Below, one piece after another: positions 34,046 through 42,997 of a stretch of DNA of 64,000 nt. Within the stretch, counting starts at the first letter, position 1. Each line of letters starts with the position of its first letter. The translations under genes and the position numbers were made by a program. Under the pieces are notes generated by a model, which was not told the DNA's origin, did not search any database, and worked only from the letters and a program-made list of their open reading frames with translations. The stretch comes from Pleurostoma richardsiae (lineage: Eukaryota; Ascomycota; Sordariomycetes; Calosphaeriales; Pleurostomataceae). The stretch is from positions 248,001 to 312,000 of the forward strand of contig JANBVO010000029.1 of NCBI GenBank assembly GCA_030052745.1, given 5' to 3'.

Positions 34046-35611
34046 TCAGTGGAACTTGGCGAACTGGAACCCCCGCTTGACAGCGGCGCCCGTGGGCGCC
34101 GCGGTGCCGGTCGCGAAGGCGCTGGTGCCGTTGTTGGCGGGGAAGGGCGCGACGGTGGCGGTGACGACCACGTCGGGCAGGCACTCGGACTCGGACTCCC
34201 CGGCCGCGTCAGTGGTAGTGGCCGCGGCGGCCTCATCCGTGGTGGTGGTGTCGGCCACGGCGGCGTTGTTGGCGGCCGTCTCGGCGGCGGAGGAGGACGT
34301 CACGGTCATAGTCACATAGACGGTCTGGGCGGCGACGGTGACGGTCTCGGTGGCGCCGGCGGCGCAGGTGCACTCGGAGCCGGAGGAGCCGGTGTCCGAG
34401 GAACCAGACGAGCCGGACGAGCCGGAGGAACCAGTGTCAGACGAGCCGGAGCTGCCGCTGCTGCCCGAGGAGCCCGACGAGGAGCCCGACGACGCACCCG
34501 CGGACGATGTGGCGCCGGTCTTCTTGATGGTGACGGTCTTGGTTCCGGTGGCGGTGGTGGTGGCGGTGGTAGTACCCTCGGCCTCCTCACCAGAGCCGGA
34601 GGAGCCAGAGGAACCAGAGCCAGAAGAGCCAGACGAGCCGGTCTCAGCGGCGGCGGCGGCGGTTGTGGTGGCGCCGGCAACAGCAGCTGCAGTCTCGGTA
34701 GTCAGGGCAGCAGTAAGGGTGGAGCCCGTGATGCCACCGGTGGCAGCCTTGGACACGACGCTGCTGGAGATGGCCTCAGCCTCGGTCACGGGGCAGACGG
34801 TGGAGGTCAGCATGATGGTGTCGGTGACGAGGACGGTGGACAAGGCCTCAGCCGGCAGCGTGGCCAGGGCAGAGGACTCGGCGGGGCAGTTGGTGACAGT
34901 GGCAGCGCACGAGGTGATGGTGCGGACGGAGGTGGTCAGCACGGTGAGGGTGGTGAGGCCAGTGGCCGACGCGGCGGCGGCGGCGGCAGTGCTGGAGTTG
35001 GTGAAGATGGCAGCCGCAGTGGTGGCGTTCGCGGTGGCGGCAGCCTCAGTGGTCTCTACAGCGGCGGCAGACGTAGTGTTCACGGCGGCAACAGCCTCGG
35101 TGGTCTCGGCAGCAGCGCTGGTGGTCGAATTGGCGGCAGCCAGAGCCTCCGAGGTCACGGCGGCGGCCGACTCTGTAGTCGAGGCGGAAGCCGAGACGGC
35201 AGCGGTCTCAGAGGCAGCGGTCCCGGAGGCGGTCTCGGATGCGGTGAGAGTGGAGCCGGTGATGCCTCCCGTGGCAGCTTGCGAGACAACGCTGCTGGAG
35301 ATAGAGGCAGCCTCCGTCACAGGGCAGACAGTCGAGGTCAACAGAATGGTGTCAGTGACCAGGACAGTCGACAGGGCTTCAGCCGGAAGAGAGGACAGGG
35401 CGGCCGAGTTGGCCGGGCAGTCTGTAATGGTGGGAGCACACGACGTCACGGTGCGGACGGAAGTCGTCAGAACAGTGAGGGTCGTGAGGCTGGCATCCTC
35501 AGTGGTGTTCTGACGGCGGTAGAAGGCGTGGTGGCCATGGGGATGGCGAGGGTACGAGTAGGCGCTCGTTAGGGCGGCAAAGAGGCCCAGAGTAACGGTG
35601 GCGACCTGCAT
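34046..35611 (-). CDS. Secreted Ser/Thr/Ala-rich cell-wall protein with two Cys modules
   Basis: An intronless 521-residue protein. A signal peptide (about 1-17) precedes a His/Tyr-rich segment ending in a dibasic site (AFYRR, 29-33). Two near-identical modules follow at 42-124 and 219-301. Each begins LTTLTVLTTSVRT, has paired Cys in SCAPTITDCPA or SCAATVTNCPA, then STVCPVTEA and ends ATGGITGSTLTA. They are separated by an Ala/Thr/Ser linker rich in O-glycosylation sites. A Ser-Gly repeat (GSSGSSGSSGSSDTGSSGSS type) and a further ECTC pair come next. No GPI signal is visible; the C-terminus is KRGFQFAKFH, a KR dibasic site followed by eight residues. It is probably wall-associated or secreted. 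A TATAAAA element lies at 35652-35658 on the same strand. Confidence 0.85.
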   Translation of the reverse strand: MQVATVTLGLFAALTSAYSYPRHPHGHHAFYRRQNTTEDASLTTLTVLTTSVRTVTSCAPTITDCPANSAALSSLPAEALSTVLVTDTILLTSTVCPVTEAASISSSVVSQAATGGITGSTLTASETASGTAASETAAVSASASTTESAAAVTSEALAAANSTTSAAAETTEAVAAVNTTSAAAVETTEAAATANATTAAAIFTNSSTAAAAAASATGLTTLTVLTTSVRTITSCAATVTNCPAESSALATLPAEALSTVLVTDTIMLTSTVCPVTEAEAISSSVVSKAATGGITGSTLTAALTTETAAAVAGATTTAAAAAETGSSGSSGSGSSGSSGSGEEAEGTTTATTTATGTKTVTIKKTGATSSAGASSGSSSGSSGSSGSSGSSDTGSSGSSGSSGSSDTGSSGSECTCAAGATETVTVAAQTVYVTMTVTSSSAAETAANNAAVADTTTTDEAAAATTTDAAGESESECLPDVVVTATVAPFPANNGTSAFATGTAAPTGAAVKRGFQFAKFH

Positions 35612-37997
35612 CTTGTTTGTGGGTGTTCGGGTTCGGGTTTCTTGGGTTCGCTTTTATACAAGTTGGTGAAGGTGAACAGGGAGGTGTTGCCGAGTGTTGG
35701 GCTTGACGTGATACTCTTGTCGATAGTCGGAGTGGCGCTGTTCTTTCCTAGCTCGTCCGACTTTCTCCTGATGCGTTTGGTTTGAAAAAGAATGGAAGTC
35801 GATTCCGTAAAAGCAGGCAAACACAGTTGCTCGCGGTTGAAGAGAGAGTAGGTACAGTTGAATGGAGGGGCTGCTTCTGATGGCAGGAAAAGACAGACAG
35901 ACAAGCTGCGGTTGAAAAGAATGGAAAGGACTTGACGACTGTTGTCTTGACAGACAGAAAAGACCGTGGAGAAAGAAGGAGAGTAGGCCAAGAAAGGTGA
36001 GGAAGGAAAGGAGAGGAGAAGAGGAGACGCCATCGCTGGACGAGCGTCCTTTTTGTTCTCGACAGCATCACATCCTGGCCCGCTCATGGGTCACATCGCT
36101 TACCTGGAGATATCCTGGACTGGAGGCGGGTCTTTGCAACAAGCCGCATAGCCCTTAATCAATGGCTCAGGTGCTTCTACCCCACCCGCCGAGGCGGCTG
36201 CGCCAACTGGCCTGTTTGATGACGAAGAGAAGAGAGAGGTCACGCCTGGCCCGACAAGGCCGACAAGAGGAGTGGTGAAGCTCGAGGAGCTGACCTTGTT
36301 AGAGAACTGGGGCTCTCCTGGCCCTGACAGGGGTAAGACGCAGGAACGGCTAACTTGAGACGTTGCAACAGCCAATGGGAGGCGTTGGCGCGCCACCGAT
36401 TTGGCGAAAAGGGGCTTAGAGGCCGGAGGGGTTCGAAGGGGTCAGGGGCCGGTGGTAAGGAGAGGAGACGACGACGCATGACGAAGCGCAGAGAAGTGAG
36501 CAAGAATACCATAGTATGCGAGCGAGTTTCTCGATGGCGGAGCATCGATATAAACCAGGGGTGCTATTGACATGCGATGAACGTACTCGCTCGATCAACA
36601 TGGAGGGACTCGTGTTTGGTGGCCAGACGGAGAAAAAGAGTAACTCAACCAAGTGTGCGTGCGTTATGATCCACGGCCTGCAGGGAATCTCCTCGGTTCT
36701 CGGGTGGCTTGGTAGGCCTCCTGAGACAGAGATCTCCCTGAAGAACCTGGTCGCAGAGAACAGACGGTAAAGTTTAATCACTGAGACCAGGTTTTTGCTG
36801 CCCTGCGCGGGTCTCCAGCTTCATGCTCCCCCATCACCGCCACGGCAAGGCGGGGATGAGGGTTCATGCTTGCGGGTCGGGAGGCTAATATCATATCAAT
36901 GTGGTAATAACCCGACGACCAGCGCAAGGTGTCTGCGGCCGCTTCAAGTAGATGAGCCCGGTCTTGGCTTCTGTTTCTTCCTAACTGACTTGGCTGCATT
37001 AGCAGGGACGTTGGACTCGGCCTCATCGGGGACAAGGAAATGCGGGAGGAGGCTGGCGAGTCCTGTGGAGCTGAGTCGTGCTGCTCCAGAGCAATCTCAA
37101 GATGCTCGTCCCGAGTCAGTCGTTAACTTGACTTTCCTACCCGCTTGATGCTGCTGGGAAACACAGACCTGGTCGACTCCTGTCAGACCAGAGCAGAGAG
37201 AGGGCTGAGGTGGTATTCAGGAGTCCAGAGCTTCCGATCGTCTCAAGGTCTGGAAAATTCCACCGCTTGGAAGCGATGGAGCACTGGAGACAAATGGAGG
37301 AGGAGCGGGGCAGGAGAAAAGAGGCATCGAGCTGTTTCACCATGGAGCCGCCAAAGGGGCGCCGCGGCTCCACCCGTGATTGGTCCCACCGGTTTGTCTC
37401 TTTGTCTCTTTTGTCTACTTTGTCTCTCCTTGCGCTAAGCAGCAGCCCCGATGTCTCTTGCCGGGCCTACACGTGGGAAAAGATACTCCCCGACACCATA
37501 CAGTACAGTACGTGATGTACTCTACATCGCACATCGCACTCCGCACTTCATCCTTCGTGGGCTCACCATTGGGCGTGCGTGCACTCGACATTGCGAGAGC
37601 GGACTTGGCGCCGTGACGCAAGCTCAAGCGTAGGTAGACTCCACCTGTTTGTTGATTATTATGGAGGTACGGCGGCTAGAGAAAGGACTCCGAACTGACT
37701 GCCGCGACGCGACGAGATTTGGAGCATATCACAGGTCTAGAGTTCAGCCCATGTCAAGATTCTCTTCTCATGGTACTTGATGTCGACCGTAACGGCGCAG
37801 ATAGGTCCGCACCTGAATGGCCTTGATTGAGCCCAATGCTTGGAAGTCGTAGCTCTAAGCGGCCAGCTTTTTATCACTCGGGAAAGTTCAAGACCCCGAT
37901 GTGTTGGATATGGTATACATTGTATTGGGCATTCGTAATCATGCATGAGCTGTCGTCATCAGTCATTACCATCCCCGACCTTTATTCGTACATCTCA
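35612..37997. other. Intergenic region, 2.4 kb
   Basis: The left 0.5 kb is the pyrimidine-rich promoter and leader of the wall-protein gene (minus-strand sense). The rest has scattered short ORFs with no recognisable content and ends in the CENP-Q 3' UTR. No repeat, tRNA or mobile element was identified. Confidence 0.45.
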
Positions 37998-40064
37998 TCA
38001 CCCGAGCAGAATCCCCGCATACTGCTGGGCATCCAGGTGCTGGAACAGGACGCCCTGCAACGCCGCCTTGCTCTTGACGATTGCGGGGACCACTCCGTCG
38101 ATCTGCTGCAGGTTGCTCTTCATGCTCTCCATGTGGCTGTGAATCTGGCGTGACAGGGAGACCAGCTCCTCATCCTCGAGGTCCTAACGATCACTAATGT
38201 TAGCAGTGGCCCAACGCTTTTGGCGGGGAAGGCGGTGCATGGGATAATTTTACCTTGAATGCATTGCTTATGCCGTCATGATTGCTCTTCACGAGCTCCA
38301 GGCGACCGTGATCAGAGGAACCAGGCTCATCCTTCGCCTTCATCTCCGGTGCAAGGACGTGGCTCTTCCGGCTTTGCTCCCGCCAGCTCCTCGCTTCCGC
38401 CCTGGCATTCGTGTCCAGCGTTCGCAGGGCGGCGTAGTCCTGCTCTAGCGCGGCTTCCTCCTTTGCTTTCTCGCGCTCCAGCAGAGCGATCGAGTGGAGA
38501 AGGGGGTCGAGCGCATTCTCCAGAGCCTGGCTGGCGTCCACCGTCCGCTCAAAGTGGAAATCGTTCTCATGCGAGGCAGCAGCCGACCGGCGCGCCGAGA
38601 CGACAGAAGTTGGGGGCGGGAAAGGCTGGCCCTTGGAGAGCTTTGCCCGGAGTCTGCGCGCTACTGCACCGAGGGCATTCGCAGCCTGCTCACGCCGCGG
38701 CTCAGAGTCGCGGAACTGCAGTAAGACCGTTCTCTGGGCATCAGCGAGAATGTCCACAATCACGTCAATAGAAGGCCCATCTAGAGGATTCCATTTGGAC
38801 GTAACCGTAGATAAGCTGATCCTGTGCGTTGTCCCAATGAGTCGTCCCGGTAATACGGTGTGAGCTAGCGATTCCTCCACGTCCTCTTCGTCGGACTCGG
38901 GCTGGCTCTGCCGCCGCTTTCGGGTCTTTGTCCCCTCAGCAACCTGTACTGCGTTGTCACCGGCAGAGGATCGTCGCCCGCGTCGACGATTCCCCTGAGG
39001 TTCTGGATGTTGGTCTTCAATCGGAGCTGTAATATCTGATACGCGCGGGCGGCCACGGTGTCGAGGCTCTGCTGCCTCGTCGGTGGTGGCCGGCTGCGGG
39101 TCGTTGGATTTCGATGGCCTCCCTCGCTTCTTAGCCTGAGCAGGGCCCTCCGTCGCACCTTTGCCAAGCGATGACCTCCCGCGCCTGGTCTTCTCCAATG
39201 AGGTGGCCGCCTGCGGGGTTGACATCTTGACGCTGAATATCTCTTCAGGGTTCCACGAGCGACGCTCTCTGTGACTCCTTCGCGGTCCCGAATCGGGTGT
39301 TTCTTCCTCATCCTGCCCTGGCACCTTGAAAGCACCACCGTTCTTCCTCCTTGCTGTTGTAGTATCTCGAGAAACGGCCGGTGGAGTTGCTGTCTTGACG
39401 CTGAATATCTCCTCAGGGTTCCATGAACGGCGCTCTCGGTGGCTCCGCCGCAACTCTGTTTCTCCAGCATCTGGCTCGTTTGGCGACTGGGAAGTAATGG
39501 TCTTTCGGGGCCTTCCAGCCTTTCTTCTTGTGCTATTCGCATCTAAAATCGCTTGCCTACTCGGCCTACCGGGCCGGCTCGCGTGGCCTTCAGTGTCCTC
39601 AACCCCATCTTCCCTAGCAGCTGTAGGCTCTTTTGCCTCACTTAAAGATGGACGTCCTCTGCCCCTGCGCTTCGGTTGCTCTTGCTCGGCGCCCTTCGCC
39701 TCCACTTGCGAGCTTTCGGCTTGGTCTGCGCGTCGTGGCCTGCCCTTCCGGCGCTGCGGGGCTGCGCCATCCGCTTCTTCGGGTTCAGCTGCGATATCCG
39801 GGGTTGGAGACCTCCGACGGCGTTTACGAGGTCGCTCGTGCTCAATCTCCTGATCTGTACCGTTCGCTGGCAGCTCCGCGACTTCTTCAACTCGCGGTCT
39901 CCTCTTGGGCTGGGGTTGCGACGCGTCTTCCTCCCGCTTGGACGCGCCGGGCGGTCGCCCGCGTTTTCTCTTCTGGTTGGGCGTCCCGGGAGGCTATGCA
40001 GTAAACTGTCAGCTACAACAGAGGCCATACAGGGACACCGAGCTCGGACATGACAACTTACCAT
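37998..40064 (-). CDS. CENP-Q-type inner kinetochore protein with multiple AT-hooks
   Basis: Three exons (40062-40064, 38254-39993, 37998-38183) give 642 residues. Exon 1 is only the ATG codon, followed by a GTAAGT donor; all phases are 0. The C-terminal part (about 395-640) is CENP-Q-like. It has SKWNPLDGPSIDVIVDILA, then FHFERTVDASQALENALDPL, a coiled coil LLEREKAKEEAALEQDY and, in the last exon, DLEDEELVSLSRQIHSHMES. CENP-Q (Okp1/Fta7) is part of the COMA/CCAN complex at centromeric chromatin. The N-terminal half is basic and disordered, with seven AT-hook GRP cores (about residues 13, 85, 114, 143, 161, 292, 315). It also has two copies of RRSHRERRSWNPEEIFSVK (183-201, 239-257). AT-hooks bind the minor groove of AT-rich DNA. 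Confidence 0.85.
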
Positions 40065-40803
40065 TTTGGCGGTGCAGTTGAGTATTGTTTGGACGTCTGC
40101 GGATGGTTGAGGCCGAGATAGGTGGGAGCTACCAATGGACGAGGCGTCAAATGTGGCTGACCTTGTCGGGCCGTGGATCCCACCAAGCTAGACCGCGGTG
40201 GGAATCCAAGCGGGGCAGCCTGCCAGCTCCCTGGTCAACCTCTGCCTCTGGTACATTAACAGTCCGAGCTGTGGAAGCGGAGTGCGTGCTAACAGTATTG
40301 AACAGCATAGTAACAGATTTGGCCCATTTATTTGAGAGAGTGTGTTAGTTAGAGAATTCTATCCACTAGTCTTTGTTGCTTCACTTCCTTCACAACTTGG
40401 ACCCTGGTGTTATTGTCGGTACCAATGGTACTCTGATTCAAGACTACCTATCTACCTACAGGATAACCCAACGACATATCCTGGCTATCCCTCACTTCCA
40501 CTTGTTTCATCTTTGAATTGAGAGTGACCGAGCCGCCCTTAACGTTATCCTGCCCGGCTAGACTCTCGTGGAATCTGTCGTCCTTCTTGTTGTGCTTCAG
40601 GCGTCTCAAGACGTGCTCGCTAGGCTTATCTTATCTGGCCCGTCCCCTCACGCCAATTTACATCATTCTTGGTCCCCAGATTTTTCTGGGGCAATAAGAT
40701 TGTCATAGCTCCTAGCTCCTGATCTGTCCCTCCCTTCCAGGCCACCTGTTCAACCAATCCTTCAAACTCTTCCATCTCCCCAGACCATTGCAAAGCCTTC
40801 ACG
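40065..40803. other. Divergent promoter, CENP-Q to thioredoxin-like gene
   Basis: A 0.74-kb region between divergent genes. No further gene was recognised. Confidence 0.5.
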
Positions 40804-41755
40804 ATGCGGTTCTCCCTGTCTTCTGCCCTGCTGGCGCTGCCGGTCCTGGCGACTGCGCAAGACGATGTTTTCGGCCAGTACAAGGCTCAGTTCCAGAACT
40901 TCCTTGGCCAGTTCGGCTCCTACATTCCCAGCCCCAACAAGCATGACCCCGTCCAGGCTGCCGCCGCCAAGGCTGGCGCACAGAAGATGGACGTCCTCAC
41001 GCTCAGTAACTGGAAGGACACGCTCTACGGCTCGGTACAGCCTGGCCAGACGGACCCGGAGGAGTGGTGGATCCTCGTCAGCGGTGGTAACAAGAGCTGC
41101 TTTGGTGAGTTCCCGCATATTGAGCAACAATGGTCTCATTGCATCTATCAGCTGGCTAATCCATCACCAACAGGTCACTGTCTGAAGGTCGAGACCGCCT
41201 TCAACGAGACGGCTGCCAAGTTTGCTCTGCTGCCCGATAGCCCCCACGTCGGCTACATCAACTGCGACGACCAGCCTATCCTCTGCTACAGCTGGTCTGC
41301 TGGCGCGGGCACGCTCTGGGTCATCGAGATGCTCCCACAGCCGGCTCCGATTGATGTCTATGTGAGGCGCCTGAACCTGACCACTACCGACAGCAAGACC
41401 ATTACGGACTTGCACAAGAGTTTCAAGGCCGGGGACAAGTCGTCCTTCAAGCTCCACGACGGATACTTCCATCCCTTCAACGGTCCCCTGGCCCAGAATG
41501 GCCTGGCCGTCCCGGTGGCATGGGGCCTTTGGCTCCTCAACGCTGTGCCCAGCTGGGCCATGATGATCGGCGTGTCTTTCCTCAGCCGGACGATGATGTC
41601 AGTCCCCATCACCTCTTTGAATCTTTGGCGCAGGCCCCGCTGACATTATCGATAGGAACCGCCGCATGGGCCCTGGTGCCCGAGGCAATGCCGCGGGTGC
41701 TGCGGCCGCTCCTCCTCCGCGCGGCGCTCAGCCCGGTGATGCCCGCGGCTTTTAG
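40804..41755 (+). CDS. ER membrane protein with thioredoxin-like lumenal region
   Basis: Three exons (40804-41104, 41174-41597, 41656-41755) give 274 residues with all phases consistent. A signal peptide (1-18, MRFSLSSALLALPVLATA) precedes a lumenal region. That region has WKDTLYGSVQPGQ...EEWWILVSGGNKSCFGHC, then FNETAAKFALLPDSPHVGYI and NCDDQPILCYSWSAGAGTL. The pattern of a WWILV strand, a Cys pair and a VGYINCD strand resembles a degenerate thioredoxin fold. N-glycosylation sequons NKS, NET and NLT fit the lumen. A hydrophobic stretch (about 205-235) then a basic Gly/Ala/Pro-rich tail (NRRMGPGARGNA) suggest a type I topology. Fungal relatives are uncharacterised to my knowledge. Confidence 0.82.
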
Positions 41756-41911
41756 GCTAACATCTTGATGAGAAACAAAGCTGAGAGGCATGGGTTGGGA
41801 AAGGGCGGACGGTACTTGTTCTGGGCGGATTGCGTGCGTCGTTTTGTGCGGGAGCAAGGTCGGAGACGATGTCAGCAGACAGGACATAATCCAGTCGTTT
41901 AACTATAGCAA

Positions 41912-42523
41912 TCAAGAATTCCGTTCGCATATCTCCTTGACGTTTTGTAGTCCCTCCAGCACCTGCTCTTGGAGCTGGGGGTTCGCTAGCCGTCCGTAGC
42001 GGAGGTCGCTCATGGTGCCCACAATCCGCTGGAGTGATTGGCGTAGCTGGGCCTCTTCATCTTCCAGATTCTGGACTTCAGTATCCAGGTCCTCAGCTGC
42101 ATTCTCAAGCTCGAGGACTGTGGAGGCGAGATCATGCTTTGGGCCGTGGTTGCCAGCGCCGCTCCCATACAACTGTTCGTCGGTTAGGATGAAGCATAAA
42201 GGGGATTGAAGTGACAGGGGGCTCACCACTCGCTCGATCTCCACTTCATTGTCGACTTCGTGCCCCTCTTCCTCTCTCCTCGCCTTGACGACCTCACGGC
42301 GCAGTGTTTTCCCCCGCTTGACCTCTGCCTCGATGTTTGCTTTGACAGAGTCGGCGACTTCGTTCCTCTGGTTCTGAAGGTCTCTGTACAGCGTTCTGAT
42401 GTGCGGAGACGACTGCAGAGCGCGTGGGAACAACTCAGTGAACTCCTTCAGGGATACGATGGACGGGAGCTGAGACGGGGTGAGGAGATAGTGTTCTAGT
42501 ATGGTAGACTCGGTCGGCGCCAT
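41912..42523 (-). CDS. cnl2: CNL2/NKP2-family inner kinetochore protein
   Basis: Two exons (42227-42523, 41912-42172) around a 54-base intron give 185 residues. Reading through the intron is also open, but the spliced IERVLYGSGAGNHGP join fits the family better. The N-terminus (TESTILEHYLLTPSQLPSIV, then LKEFTELFPRALQSSPHIR and LYRDLQNQRNEVADSV) is characteristic of Cnl2/Nkp2. That protein sits with Nkp1 on the COMA/CCAN inner kinetochore. The C-terminal half is a predicted coiled coil (LENAAEDLDTEVQNLEDEEA). It is convergent with the thioredoxin-like gene (156 bases apart) and lies within 2.5 kb of the CENP-Q gene. Confidence 0.9.
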   Translation of the reverse strand: MAPTESTILEHYLLTPSQLPSIVSLKEFTELFPRALQSSPHIRTLYRDLQNQRNEVADSVKANIEAEVKRGKTLRREVVKARREEEGHEVDNEVEIERVVSPLSLQSPLCFILTDEQLYGSGAGNHGPKHDLASTVLELENAAEDLDTEVQNLEDEEAQLRQSLQRIVGTMSDLRYGRLANPQLQEQVLEGLQNVKEICERNS

Positions 42524-42997
42524 GGTTTCGCGTTGCCGAGCTGTTAGCGAGCGTAGAAAGTATCACTGGGTGGTATTTCAACTCTGGCTCGGCTTGGTTG
42601 GTTGCTCTGCTTTCTTGACAAGCTTGAGAAGCCGTAGAGCTGCTTCACGACTCTATATCGACTTTGATTGCCGATTTCCCTCGTTTTCCGGTCTTCAAAC
42701 ACGACAACCGCTGTCCTGTTCTGTTGTTCCTATCCAGGTACTGAGCCTCTCACCCCTTAACACGGCCGTCGCGTGAAATAGCAGCGACGCGAAAATTGTG
42801 GGACACGTGTAGACGCGAGTCCCGTGACTTCCCTCCTGGCAACTTCACCCCTACTCTCACCTCACTCTCACATTTCAGTCCGCAAGTTCTTTGACGTTGA
42901 GACTGTCCCCAAGACCGACGATCTCAGTGTCTCTTGCATTATCTCAGAGTTAGAGCCGCTTAGGAGGGCACGCTCAGGACCACTACGGGCAAGCAAG
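42524..42997. other. Divergent promoter, CNL2 to EAF3
   Basis: A 474-base region between divergent genes. Nothing else was identified. Confidence 0.5.

Noticed and set aside
34049-35572. Plus-strand ORFs of 507 and 391 codons opposite the wall protein
   Set aside because: Gly/Arg- and Val/Glu-rich low-complexity shadows of the Ser/Thr/Ala repeats. The minus-strand frame has the signal peptide and Cys modules.
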